From NCBI RefSeq assembly GCF_018403245.1, contig NZ_BOSH01000012.1:1-64000 (forward strand): DNA of 64,000 nt, given 5' to 3'. The first letter of the stretch is position 1; every line of letters starts with the position of its first letter. Under the pieces are notes generated by a model. That model was not told the DNA's origin, searched no databases, and saw only the letters and a program-made list of their open reading frames with translations. Made by a program: the position numbers and the translations under genes. The DNA is from Paenibacillus sp. J2TS4. Lineage in GTDB: Bacteria > Bacillota > Bacilli > Paenibacillales > NBRC-103111. This document shows, piece by piece, positions 45,026 through 52,826 of this stretch.

Positions 45026-46180
45026 ATGTGGAAGCAAGCTATTGAAGACGCAGTATTGAAAACGAGACGAAATATCGAGAAGCATGGGCTGAAGTTCCCT
45101 CATATTATCGAAAAACAAGCGGACTGGAAGCCCTCCAAGCTTGGGGAGAGCCGTTACCAATGGGAAGAGAACAACGATTGGATAGATGGCTTTTATACCG
45201 GCATGGTTTGGCTATGTTATCAGTATACGGGAGATGAATTTTTCCGGGAGGCGGCGCTTGCCCAGGTGCAGAATTTTAGCGAACGGTTGGATAAGGACGT
45301 GTATCTGGATCATCATGACATCGGTTTTTTGTACTCTTTATCGGCTAAAGCGGGCTGGATCGTGGACAAGAATGAAGAAGCTCGTCAGCTCGCACTGCGT
45401 GCCGCGGATAAGCTGATGCAGCGCTGGCGTCCGCAAGGGCAGTATATTCAGGCTTGGGGGGCGCAGGGAGACCCCGAGAACGGGGGAAGAATCATCATCG
45501 ACTGCTTGTTGAACCTTCCTCTGCTGTACTGGGCCTACGAGCAAACCGGCAACGCCAAGTACCGGAACGCCGCCATGATTCAGGCTGACAAAAGCCGGCG
45601 TTATCTAGTCCGGGGGGACGACTCCTCTTATCATACCTTCTACTTCAATCCCGAAGATGGAACTCCGATCAGAGGAGGAACGCATCAAGGCTATCATGAC
45701 GGCTCCACTTGGACTCGCGGGCAGGCATGGGGAATTTATGGATTCGCCCTGTCTTATCGATATACTCTAAATCCGCTATATTTGGAAACAGCCAAGCGAA
45801 TGACTGCCTATTTTATCGATCATTTTCCCGAGGATGATGTCGTATATTGGGACTTTGATGTGCCTGTAGTGGAAGAAACCTCGCGGGACAGCTCGGCTTC
45901 GGCGATTGCCGCGGCCGGCATGCTCGAGCTTCTTACTCATATGGAAGCGGGTGATCCTGATCGGAGCCGATTCGAGAAGGCGGTTCAGCGGTCCATGGAA
46001 TCGCTGGTTAATAACTATTCCACTATGAAAATGCCTGAAGCTGAAGGTCTGCTTCAGCACGGGTCCTATCACGTTCGTGGAGGAAGAGGACTCGATGACT
46101 TTATGATTTGGGGAGACTACTATTACCTCGAAGCCCTTATGAGATTGGAAAAAGGGCTGACCGGGTACTGGTATGAATGA
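45026..46180 (+). CDS. ugl: Unsaturated glucuronyl hydrolase (GH88)
   Basis: This 384-residue cytoplasmic enzyme removes the 4,5-unsaturated uronic acid from disaccharides made by lyases. It matches the Bacillus sp. GL1 enzyme throughout (NDWIDGFYTGMVWLCYQYTG, FLYSLSAKAGWIV, RGDDSSYHTFYF). The catalytic aspartates correspond to D98 (LDHHD) and D159 (RIIIDC). The C-terminal SYHVRGG follows the GL1 type and lacks the Ser-x-x-Ser-x-Lys sulfate-binding pattern of streptococcal enzymes, which implies an unsulfated substrate. ATG 45026 is chosen by homology; a GTG at 45014 overlaps the ribosome site. Confidence 0.92.
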   Translation: MWKQAIEDAVLKTRRNIEKHGLKFPHIIEKQADWKPSKLGESRYQWEENNDWIDGFYTGMVWLCYQYTGDEFFREAALAQVQNFSERLDKDVYLDHHDIGFLYSLSAKAGWIVDKNEEARQLALRAADKLMQRWRPQGQYIQAWGAQGDPENGGRIIIDCLLNLPLLYWAYEQTGNAKYRNAAMIQADKSRRYLVRGDDSSYHTFYFNPEDGTPIRGGTHQGYHDGSTWTRGQAWGIYGFALSYRYTLNPLYLETAKRMTAYFIDHFPEDDVVYWDFDVPVVEETSRDSSASAIAAAGMLELLTHMEAGDPDRSRFEKAVQRSMESLVNNYSTMKMPEAEGLLQHGSYHVRGGRGLDDFMIWGDYYYLEALMRLEKGLTGYWYE

Positions 46181-46273
46181 ATAAAATCGTAAGTACCGCT
46201 CGTTAAAGGAAAGGGTCTACGCTGCAAAAATTATGAAAATGCCCCGCAAGAGGCAGGACGCCGGGAGTTTGCG

Positions 46274-46315
46274 AACGGTTCGATTTGTTTCTAAAAAGAG
46301 GCAGATCGGACCGTT
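46274..46315 (+). terminator. Hairpin after the glycosaminoglycan operon
   Basis: AACGGTTCGAT (46274-46284) pairs with ATCGGACCGTT (46305-46315) with one mismatch, followed by only a short T stretch. It is a weak terminator candidate for the operon that ends at 46180. Confidence 0.45.
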
Positions 46316-46377
46316 TTCCCGTGTAATGGGAGAGAGGTTTTGTTCACATCTGTATCCCATTGTCATCGCTTTGGACT

Positions 46378-46396
46378 AATATCCCCTTGTCTCAGA
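46378..46396. repeat. Dispersed repeat copy 3, left end only
   Basis: AATATCCCCTTGTCTCAGA at 46378-46396, preceded by TTGTCATCGCTTTGGACT, matches the left end and upstream flank of the copies at 297 and 26019 (pattern G-N-CT-N-ATATCCCCTT-N3-TCAG). No right end is found in the 300 bases that follow. Confidence 0.45.
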
Positions 46397-46653
46397 AAAA
46401 ACTTGATGACCGGGACCTGTCGGTCTGCTTTGCAACTTCCCAATCCTTATCAGTCCCTAATCTGCCTCCAAGAATAGTTCCCTATAAATAAGTTCGACCA
46501 AATCCTTACATCGGACAAATGGGAAAAGAAAAGTCTTGTCAAAAATCGGTATGTATATTATTTTCATATAAAAGGTAACATTTTTACGCAAAGCGAAGTT
46601 TGTTTTGATTACTCAAGAAAACCGGATATTGGACGGGTTTTTTGTTTATGCGT

Positions 46654-46672
46654 TATGTAAACGATTACTAAA
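46654..46672. promoter_or_regulatory. LacI operator before its own gene
   Basis: TATGTAAACGATTACTAAA (46654-46672) shares the core GTAAACGATTAC with the site at 47736 and lies about 20 bases before the GTG start, as in autoregulated LacI genes. The rest of 46181-46692 holds only a hairpin and a repeat end. Confidence 0.65.
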
Positions 46673-46692
46673 CAGGAGACGGATGAAGGCAA

Positions 46693-47694
46693 GTGACCAG
46701 GATAACCATTAAAGACGTAGCCAAGGAAAGCGGAGTCTCCATAGCCACTGTATCTCGGGTTCTTAACCATAAGGGATACGCGACGGAAGAGGTCAAGCAA
46801 AAGGTTTATACCGCTGTCGAGAAGTTGAATTATCAGCCTAATGCGGTTGCAAGGAGCTTGAAGATCGAACAAACCAACACTATCGGAATCATCATTCCCG
46901 ACATATCCAATCCGTACTTTATGAAAATATCCAAAGGAATAGAGGATGTGGTGCATTCCAAGGGCTATAACCTGATTTTTGGCAGTGGAGACGAATCACC
47001 GGATAAGGAACGCGAGCTGCTGCAGGTTTTGTACAAAAAACGGGTGGACGCACTCGTTCTGGCCACCTCGGGCGCCAATGAGGAGCTGATTCGGAGCATC
47101 CAAGCTACCGGCACCCCTGTGATCCTCATCGATCGAAGGCTGGAGGAAGAGGACGATTCAATGGACCTGATCCAGGAGGACAATATCCGCGGCGCTTATA
47201 TGCTTACCGAGTCCCTCATCCTGCAAGGACATGAGCGTATCGGGGTTGTTCACGGTCCTACCAACGTAAGCACGGGAGCTGACCGCTATGCCGGATATCT
47301 TCAAGCGATGCGGCAATATCATTCCCCGGTTGAGGAGGAACTGCAGTTCTTTGGCTCTTTCACCCGGGAAAGCGGGGAGAAGGCAACGCAGTATTTTTTG
47401 CAATTGGATCACCGGCCTTCCGCTTTGTTATGCTTCAACAATACGATGGCCTACGGCATGATGCTGGAATTGGTTCAGAGAGGCTGCCGGCTGCAGAACG
47501 ATTTTATCCTCGCTTGTTATGGCCAAGTAGAGGCTGCTGAGCTGCTGTGGCCCGATATGATTTCGATCCGGCAATCCCCTTATGAAATGGGCAGAGCCGC
47601 CGGCCGTATTTTGTGCGAACGGCTGTTGGAACGGGGAAGCGGGCCCTATAAGGAAACCTTTAAGCCGATTATGACCGGTGCGCAGAGCAGATAA
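46693..47694 (+). CDS. LacI-family transcriptional repressor
   Basis: This 333-residue regulator starts at GTG 46693. The N-terminal helix-turn-helix is ITIKDVAKESGVSIATVSRV with hinge helix NYQPNAVARSLK. A periplasmic-binding-like effector domain follows (IGIIIPDISNPYF, IDRRLEEED, GHERIGVVHGP). Matching palindromes sit before its own start and before the fucI gene, so it should repress itself and the isomerase-kinase pair. The inducer is probably L-fucose or a related sugar. Confidence 0.9.
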   Translation: MTRITIKDVAKESGVSIATVSRVLNHKGYATEEVKQKVYTAVEKLNYQPNAVARSLKIEQTNTIGIIIPDISNPYFMKISKGIEDVVHSKGYNLIFGSGDESPDKERELLQVLYKKRVDALVLATSGANEELIRSIQATGTPVILIDRRLEEEDDSMDLIQEDNIRGAYMLTESLILQGHERIGVVHGPTNVSTGADRYAGYLQAMRQYHSPVEEELQFFGSFTRESGEKATQYFLQLDHRPSALLCFNNTMAYGMMLELVQRGCRLQNDFILACYGQVEAAELLWPDMISIRQSPYEMGRAAGRILCERLLERGSGPYKETFKPIMTGAQSR

Positions 47695-47735
47695 CGCTCC
47701 AAAGCGGTAAAAAAATCGGAGGAATGGCAGGCTGT

Positions 47736-47755
47736 TTAGGTAAACGATTACCTAA
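47736..47755. promoter_or_regulatory. LacI operator before fucI
   Basis: TTAGGTAAACGATTACCTAA is an almost perfect 20-bp palindrome with the same GTAAACGATTAC core as the site at 46654. It lies between the lacI stop and the fucI leader. Confidence 0.75.
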
Positions 47756-47812
47756 TGCAGGATCTATGTCTTTATGAAATTGAACGAGTGAAAGGAGGTG
47801 ATTTTTACAGAA

Positions 47813-47836
47813 ATGCTGCTGCTAAGAGAACCATAA
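47813..47836 (+). promoter_or_regulatory. Possible seven-codon leader ORF before fucI
   Basis: A very strong ribosome site, AAAGGAGGTG (47791-47800), lies 84 bases before the fucI ATG, far too distant to serve it. An ATG at 47813 opens MLLLREP and stops at 47836; a GTG at 47798 is in the same frame. fucI has its own site, AGAGGAGGA, just before 47884. This could be a leader peptide or a relic. Confidence 0.35.
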
Positions 47837-47883
47837 TTTTTTTCTAAAAATATGAATACAAACCCAACAAGAGGAGGATATCG

Positions 47884-49674
47884 ATGAGCATATCCATTAA
47901 GAATCGATTGAATGGGCAGATGCCCAAGGTGGGAATCCGTCCGGTTGTCGATGGGCGCCGGGGCGGAATCCGGGAATCGTTGGAAGATGTAACGATGGAG
48001 ATGGCCCGGTCGGTGGCCGCTTTGATCACGCACAAGCTGAAGCATGCAGGCGGGCTGCCTGTGGAATGCGTTATAGCCGATACGTGTATTGGAGGAGCGG
48101 CGGAAGCTGCTCAAGCGGCCGAGAAATTCGCCCGCAACGGTGTCGGGCTGACGATCACGGTCACCCCTTCTTGGTGTTACCCTACCGAAACGATGGATCA
48201 GGACCCGTTGATGCCGAAAGCGGTATGGGGCTTCAACAGCACCGAACGCCCGGGGGCGGTCTACCTGGCTGCTGTAAGCGCTGCGCATAATCAGAAAGGG
48301 CTGCCGGTCTTCACGATCTATGGTAAAGATGTTCAGGATATCGATGATACGACGATTACGGAAGATGTTCAGGAGAAGCTGCTGCAGTTCGTCAAATCCG
48401 GCCTTGCGGTGGCGGAAATGCGGGGAAAATCGTATTTATCCATAGGAACGGTATCGATGGGAATTGCCGGATGTATCGTTAACGAGGACTTCTTCCAGAA
48501 TTATTTAGGCATGAGAAACGAATATGTCGATATGAGCGAATTCATCCGCCGTGTCCAGATGAATATTTTCGATCCGGAGGAATATGAGCGGGCATTGAAT
48601 TGGGTAAAAAGGCACTGCAAGGAAGGCAGGGATGTCAACCCGGCTTCTCTGCAAAGAACCCGTGCCCAGAAGGATGAGGATTGGCAGTTTGTCGTCAAAA
48701 TGGCTCTGATCGCCAAAGATTTGATGGCCGGCAATCCCAAGCTGGCGTCCCTCGGTTATGGCGAGGAAGCGCTTGGACATAACGCGATTGCGGGGGGCTT
48801 CCAGGGGCAACGCGCCTGGACCGATTATTTCCCTAACGGGGATTTCATGGAAGCGATTCTGACCAGTTCCTTCGATTGGGACGGGATCCGGCAGCCTTAT
48901 ATGTTTGCTACTGAAAACGATTCCCTCAATGCTGTCACGATGCTGTTCGGACATCTGCTTACAGATCGGGCGCAAATATTCGCCGATGTGAGAACTTACT
49001 GGAGTCCGGAAGCGGTCCGGCGGGTGACCGGAAAGGAGCTTGAAGGGCTGACGGTCGGCGGAATGATTCATTTGAGCAATTCGGGAGCCGCAACTCTTGA
49101 CGGCACGGGTTGCCAGCAGGTCGATGGCCGTCCGGTCATGAAGCCGTTCTGGGAAATAACGGAGGAAGAGATGCGGGCATGTCTGGATGCGACGGAATGG
49201 TGCCCGGCCGTCGATTTTTTCCGGGGGGGCGGGTTTTCCTCGCAGTTCGTGACGGCAGGGAACATGCCCGTAACGATGGCGCGTCTTAATCTGGTGAAGG
49301 GCCTCGGGCCCGTTCTGCAGCTGGCAGAAGGGTATTCGGCGGAAGTACCGGATGACATTCACTCCGTGTTGGTCGAGCGGACCAACCCGACCTGGCCGAC
49401 CACCTGGTTTGTTCCCAACCTTACCGGGAAGGGCGCGTTTAAAGATGTGTACTCCGTCATGTATAATTGGGGCTCTAACCACTGTGCTTTGAGCTACGGG
49501 CATATCGGGGGCCAACTGATTACGCTGGCGTCCATGCTCCGGATTCCGGTATCGATGCATAATGTGCCGGAGGAAAGGATTTTCAGGCCTAGCGCGTGGT
49601 CTGCCTTCGGAGAAGCGGAGCCAGTCGGGGCGGATTATCGTGCTTGTGCGGCTTTCGGGCCGCTCTACAAGTAA
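47884..49674 (+). CDS. fucI: L-fucose isomerase
   Basis: This enzyme converts L-fucose to L-fuculose (and D-arabinose to D-ribulose). The 596 residues match E. coli FucI throughout: GIRPVVDGRRGGIRESLED, WGFNSTERPGAVYLAAVSAA and FQGQRAWTDYFPNGD. The manganese and catalytic positions are present in ATENDSLN (Glu), FADVRTYW (Asp) and YGHIGG (His). AGAGGAGGA precedes the ATG. It is followed 12 bases later by an FGGY kinase and is under the LacI-type operator at 47736. Confidence 0.95.
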   Translation: MSISIKNRLNGQMPKVGIRPVVDGRRGGIRESLEDVTMEMARSVAALITHKLKHAGGLPVECVIADTCIGGAAEAAQAAEKFARNGVGLTITVTPSWCYPTETMDQDPLMPKAVWGFNSTERPGAVYLAAVSAAHNQKGLPVFTIYGKDVQDIDDTTITEDVQEKLLQFVKSGLAVAEMRGKSYLSIGTVSMGIAGCIVNEDFFQNYLGMRNEYVDMSEFIRRVQMNIFDPEEYERALNWVKRHCKEGRDVNPASLQRTRAQKDEDWQFVVKMALIAKDLMAGNPKLASLGYGEEALGHNAIAGGFQGQRAWTDYFPNGDFMEAILTSSFDWDGIRQPYMFATENDSLNAVTMLFGHLLTDRAQIFADVRTYWSPEAVRRVTGKELEGLTVGGMIHLSNSGAATLDGTGCQQVDGRPVMKPFWEITEEEMRACLDATEWCPAVDFFRGGGFSSQFVTAGNMPVTMARLNLVKGLGPVLQLAEGYSAEVPDDIHSVLVERTNPTWPTTWFVPNLTGKGAFKDVYSVMYNWGSNHCALSYGHIGGQLITLASMLRIPVSMHNVPEERIFRPSAWSAFGEAEPVGADYRACAAFGPLYK

Positions 49675-49686
49675 GGAGGGACGGCC

Positions 49687-51354
49687 ATGAGCAAGTATGT
49701 TATAGGAATCGACTATGGAACGGAGTCGGGGAGGGTGCTGCTGGCAGATGTAAGCCGCGGAAAGGAAGCTGCGGTTCATATCGTCCGATATCCGCACGGT
49801 GTCATTACGTCGGTCCTGCCCGATACCGGTGTCAAGCTGAAACGGGATTGGGCGCTCCAGCATCCGGGCGACTACCTGCTGGTTCTTAAAGAAGGGATTC
49901 CCGCTGTGCTGCAAGCATCGGGGGTCAACTCCGATGATGTGATCGGTATAGGCATTGATTTTACATCCAGCACGGTGCTGCCGGTCGATGAATCCGGAGT
50001 GCCTCTATGCTTCAAGGAGGAGCTTAGCAGGCAACCGCACAGTTGGGTGAAGCTTTGGAAGCACCATGCCGCTGAGGCGGAAGCGGTCCGAATAACGGAG
50101 CTTGCTGCGCTGCGGGGAGAGCCGTTTCTGCAACGGTATGGGGGTAAAATATCATCCGAATGGATGCTGCCGAAAATTTTGCAGTTGCTGAACGATGCCC
50201 CGGATCTTTACGATCGTACGGACCGGTTCGTTGAAGCGGCTGACTGGGTCGTTTATCAATTAACCGGCCATTGGGTGCGCAACAGGGCCGGCGCCGGTTA
50301 TAAAGGCATGTGGCATGACGGTTTTCCCCCTGCCGATTATTTACGGGAGCTTCATCCCAAGCTGGAACGGGTCGCCGAAACGAAGCTGAGAGGCGATGTT
50401 GTTGCGGTAGACCATAAAGCCGGGGGCTTAAGTCCCGAGATCGCCCGTCAAATCGGGCTTCGGCCCGGCACCGCCGTAGCTGCGGGAATGGTTGACGCTC
50501 ACGCCGCCGTGCCCGGCTCTGGAGTATATGAACCCGGTGTCATGGTCATGGTGATGGGGACGTCAACGTGCCATATGCTTATGTCTCCCGAGGAGCAGTT
50601 CGTTCAGGGAGTGGCTGGTGTAGTGAAGGACGGCATCATCCCGGGCTATTACGGCTATGAGGCCGGTCAGGCGGCCGTGGGAGACTTATTCGGCTGGTTC
50701 GTTCAGAACGGCGTTCCTCCATTATCCGGCTCGATAGACGGCGAGGAGCCGGAATCCGTTCATGAACGGCTTGAACGGGAGGCCGGTTCTTATCGGCCGG
50801 GGGAAACCGGCCTTGTGGCGCTGGATTGGTGGAACGGAAATCGCTCGGTCTTGATGGATGCCGAGTTGACAGGGATGCTGGTCGGATATACCTTGTCTAC
50901 CCGTCCCGCGGAGATTTACAGGGCACTGCTGGAGGCGACTGCCTTCGGCACTCGTAAAATTATCGATACGTTCGAGGAGAACGGGATTGAGGTAAACGAA
51001 TTGTATGCAGCCGGCGGGCTGCCCATGCGGAACCGGCTGCTTATGCAAATCTATGCGGATGTCACCGGCCGCACCATTCAAGTGCCTTTGTCCAACGAAA
51101 CCGGAGCGTTAGGAGCGGCGATGTGCGGTGCGGTAGCGGCCAGCGCTGCAGAAGGCGGCTACGATACGATGGAGGACGCCATTCGGAATATGGCTGCCGG
51201 CAAGACGGAGGTATACACGCCGATAGCGGAGCATCGACCGGTTTACGACAAGCTGTATGAAATCTATTTAAAGCTTCATGATCATTTCGGCAAGGAAGCG
51301 ATGGGCATTATGAAAGATTTGAAGACCCTTTCGCGGGCGGCGGAGGAAGGATAG
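49687..51354 (+). CDS. FGGY-family carbohydrate kinase (AraB/ribulokinase-like)
   Basis: This cytosolic kinase of 555 residues has motifs IGIDYGTESGRVLLADV, GIGIDFTSSTVLPVDE, MVDAHAAVPGSG and AAGGLPMRNRLLMQIYADV. Length and motifs fit the ribulokinase (AraB) branch rather than FucK. Behind fucI it should phosphorylate L-fuculose, D-ribulose or L-ribulose at O1 or O5. No aldolase or epimerase gene follows in the window, so the pathway must be completed elsewhere. AAGGAGGG precedes the ATG. Confidence 0.88.
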   Translation: MSKYVIGIDYGTESGRVLLADVSRGKEAAVHIVRYPHGVITSVLPDTGVKLKRDWALQHPGDYLLVLKEGIPAVLQASGVNSDDVIGIGIDFTSSTVLPVDESGVPLCFKEELSRQPHSWVKLWKHHAAEAEAVRITELAALRGEPFLQRYGGKISSEWMLPKILQLLNDAPDLYDRTDRFVEAADWVVYQLTGHWVRNRAGAGYKGMWHDGFPPADYLRELHPKLERVAETKLRGDVVAVDHKAGGLSPEIARQIGLRPGTAVAAGMVDAHAAVPGSGVYEPGVMVMVMGTSTCHMLMSPEEQFVQGVAGVVKDGIIPGYYGYEAGQAAVGDLFGWFVQNGVPPLSGSIDGEEPESVHERLEREAGSYRPGETGLVALDWWNGNRSVLMDAELTGMLVGYTLSTRPAEIYRALLEATAFGTRKIIDTFEENGIEVNELYAAGGLPMRNRLLMQIYADVTGRTIQVPLSNETGALGAAMCGAVAASAAEGGYDTMEDAIRNMAAGKTEVYTPIAEHRPVYDKLYEIYLKLHDHFGKEAMGIMKDLKTLSRAAEEG

Positions 51355-51355
51355 C

Positions 51356-51439
51356 GGATCGTATCGGGGCCCAGTGGTTGTCCGACGTTACGATGATGGA
51401 TCGTACCGGGCCCAGGAGTTTGTCCGACGTTACGACGGC
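51356..51439. repeat. Two-copy 42-bp tandem repeat
   Basis: The units at 51356-51397 and 51398-51439 share GGATCGTA, CGGG, CCCAG and TTGTCCGACGTTACGA at identical spacing, with about six differences. A shorter repeat of TAGAAAAGCCTAA lies at about 51497-51526. No gene function is apparent between 51355 and 51852. Confidence 0.6.
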
Positions 51440-51589
51440 TATCGGATATTTTGATAGGGGCTATGTTTGCCGGTTAAAACTTGTCTCTAAGTGCCATAGA
51501 AAAGCCTAAAGAGCCTAGAAAAGCCTAACACATCGTTAAAAAGCGGCAAGAACCAGCAATTCCGCAGGTCTTTATCGGGTGGGCATTAC

Positions 51590-51669
51590 AATCAGCCAAA
51601 GACATGCAAATGTGCAGGTCAATTTAATCATTTGGCTGATTTTCGGGTTTTTCCGGTGATTGACCTGCA
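51590..51669. other. Interleaved inverted repeats with pseudoknot potential
   Basis: Two perfect 11-bp inverted repeats are interlocked. AATCAGCCAAA (51590-51600) pairs with TTTGGCTGATT (51631-51641), and TGCAGGTCAAT (51613-51623) pairs with ATTGACCTGCA (51659-51669). The order A-B-A'-B' with gaps of 12, 7 and 17 bases is what an H-type RNA pseudoknot requires. No ORF or known RNA family was recognised. Confidence 0.5.
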
Positions 51670-51772
51670 GTTTGGCTCGTCTTCGCCGGGATTTGTCGGA
51701 TTCTCGCAAAAAGACATGCACTATTGCTTGTATTTGGTCAGTGCAAGGACAGACTCCCAAGAACGGATTTAT

Positions 51773-51825
51773 AAGGCTGAAGCAGTGAGGCCGATTCTGG
51801 GCAATTGGCTCCAGCCTTCTTTTTT
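51773..51825 (+). terminator. Terminator candidate between kinase and NUDIX genes
   Basis: AAGGCTG (51773-51779) pairs with CAGCCTT (51812-51818), with a long imperfect loop, and CTTTTTT follows. Confidence 0.45.
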
Positions 51826-51852
51826 GTATCCGAGACTAGAGCTAGATATCAA

Positions 51853-52338
51853 TCACTTCCGGTATTTCTCCAACTGTATTTGATGCTCCTCGACGTAATT
51901 GCGATAGCTATGTCCGTTGCAATAATTAAGAATGTCATCCGCAATTTCCGGGTATAGCTGAACCGAGCTCAATTCCGATAACGGCACCCATTTAACACCT
52001 GTCTGGGTAGGATCGGGACGGTCGGGGAGACGGGGAACAGATCCGTCCTTAAGCCGGCAGACGAAGGTAATGCCGACGGAATGAACATCCCCATAGATGT
52101 AGTTGTTTTTGACCGGCTGATATTCATAGACGAAGGCAACCGGGCCTACTTCGATTTCGACGGCAGCTTCTTCTCTGGCTTCCCTAATAACGGCTTCTAC
52201 TAATGTTTCCCCGGGCTCTGCTCCTCCCGCCGGAAGATTGTAATGGACTCCGTCATCCTCCTCATTCCTGTACTCTACGAGCAGGATGGATTGCCCTTCA
52301 ATAATTAATGCGGCGGCTCTAAGTCTGATTTTCTCCAT
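51853..52338 (-). CDS. NUDIX hydrolase
   Basis: This 161-residue nucleoside-diphosphate-linked hydrolase has a Nudix box in GGAEPGETLVEAVIREAREE that keeps the metal-binding glutamates (REAREE). The position after them is Ala where Gly is usual. GGAGGAG precedes the ATG. It is monocistronic. Direct repeats of TTCAGTATG lie in its promoter region (about 52361 and 52389). The substrate cannot be predicted. Confidence 0.85.
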   Translation of the reverse strand: MEKIRLRAAALIIEGQSILLVEYRNEEDDGVHYNLPAGGAEPGETLVEAVIREAREEAAVEIEVGPVAFVYEYQPVKNNYIYGDVHSVGITFVCRLKDGSVPRLPDRPDPTQTGVKWVPLSELSSVQLYPEIADDILNYCNGHSYRNYVEEHQIQLEKYRK

Positions 52339-52448
52339 ACTTACTCCTCCATAGAATAGATTTCAGTATGTTTGGAATCACTTGACTGAATTCAGTATGA
52401 CATTTCCTTTATTCTCGCGACTGAATTTGTCAGTCTTGCTATATTTAA

Positions 52449-52763
52449 TTATTTACGCTGTTTTGTCTGGCGGGTTCGTTTGATTTCCTCCGTGACCACG
52501 AAGGCCAAATCTTCGTTGCCGAACATGGACAAAACGCCGAGCAGTGTATCATCCGGAATATCCCCGGCTTCTTCCTTGGGAACGGTCAATTCGATCGCTT
52601 GCTGAAGGGCAGGATTGGAGGACTGATCGGGATAGGCCCGCAAGTATAACTCTACCGGATCCAGATCGTGATTCACGCACCATTGAGCGAATACGAGAAT
52701 CATCATTTGTTCGTCGCGCTGATAGTTCTCTATGATTTGTTCTTCCATCTCTTTGCGGCCCAT
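52449..52763 (-). CDS. Hypothetical protein, Paenibacillus-type
   Basis: This 104-residue soluble acidic protein has no recognised domain (MGRKEMEEQIIENYQRDEQM, WCVNHDLDPVELYLRAYPDQ). I start at 52763, where AAGGGGATTTTTCA precedes the ATG, rather than at the earlier in-frame ATG at 52865, which overlaps the divergent IF-3-like gene. The intergenic region shared with that gene is only 63 bases. Confidence 0.6.
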   Translation of the reverse strand: MGRKEMEEQIIENYQRDEQMMILVFAQWCVNHDLDPVELYLRAYPDQSSNPALQQAIELTVPKEEAGDIPDDTLLGVLSMFGNEDLAFVVTEEIKRTRQTKQRK

Positions 52764-52826
52764 TGAAAAATCCCCTTCCAGGCGGTAATATGGGTTCATT
52801 ATAGCGAAAGTACAGGTGGATTCACA

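Noticed and set aside
48505..49914. Long minus-strand open frame opposite fucI
   Set aside because: No ribosome site or family match; the plus strand is unmistakable L-fucose isomerase.
51356..51439. CRISPR array
   Set aside because: Only two adjacent 42-bp units without unique spacers, and no cas genes.
51632..51883. 83-codon ORF starting MADFRVFPVIDLQFGSSSPG
   Set aside because: No ribosome site, it overlaps the interlocked inverted repeats and runs into the NUDIX gene on the other strand.
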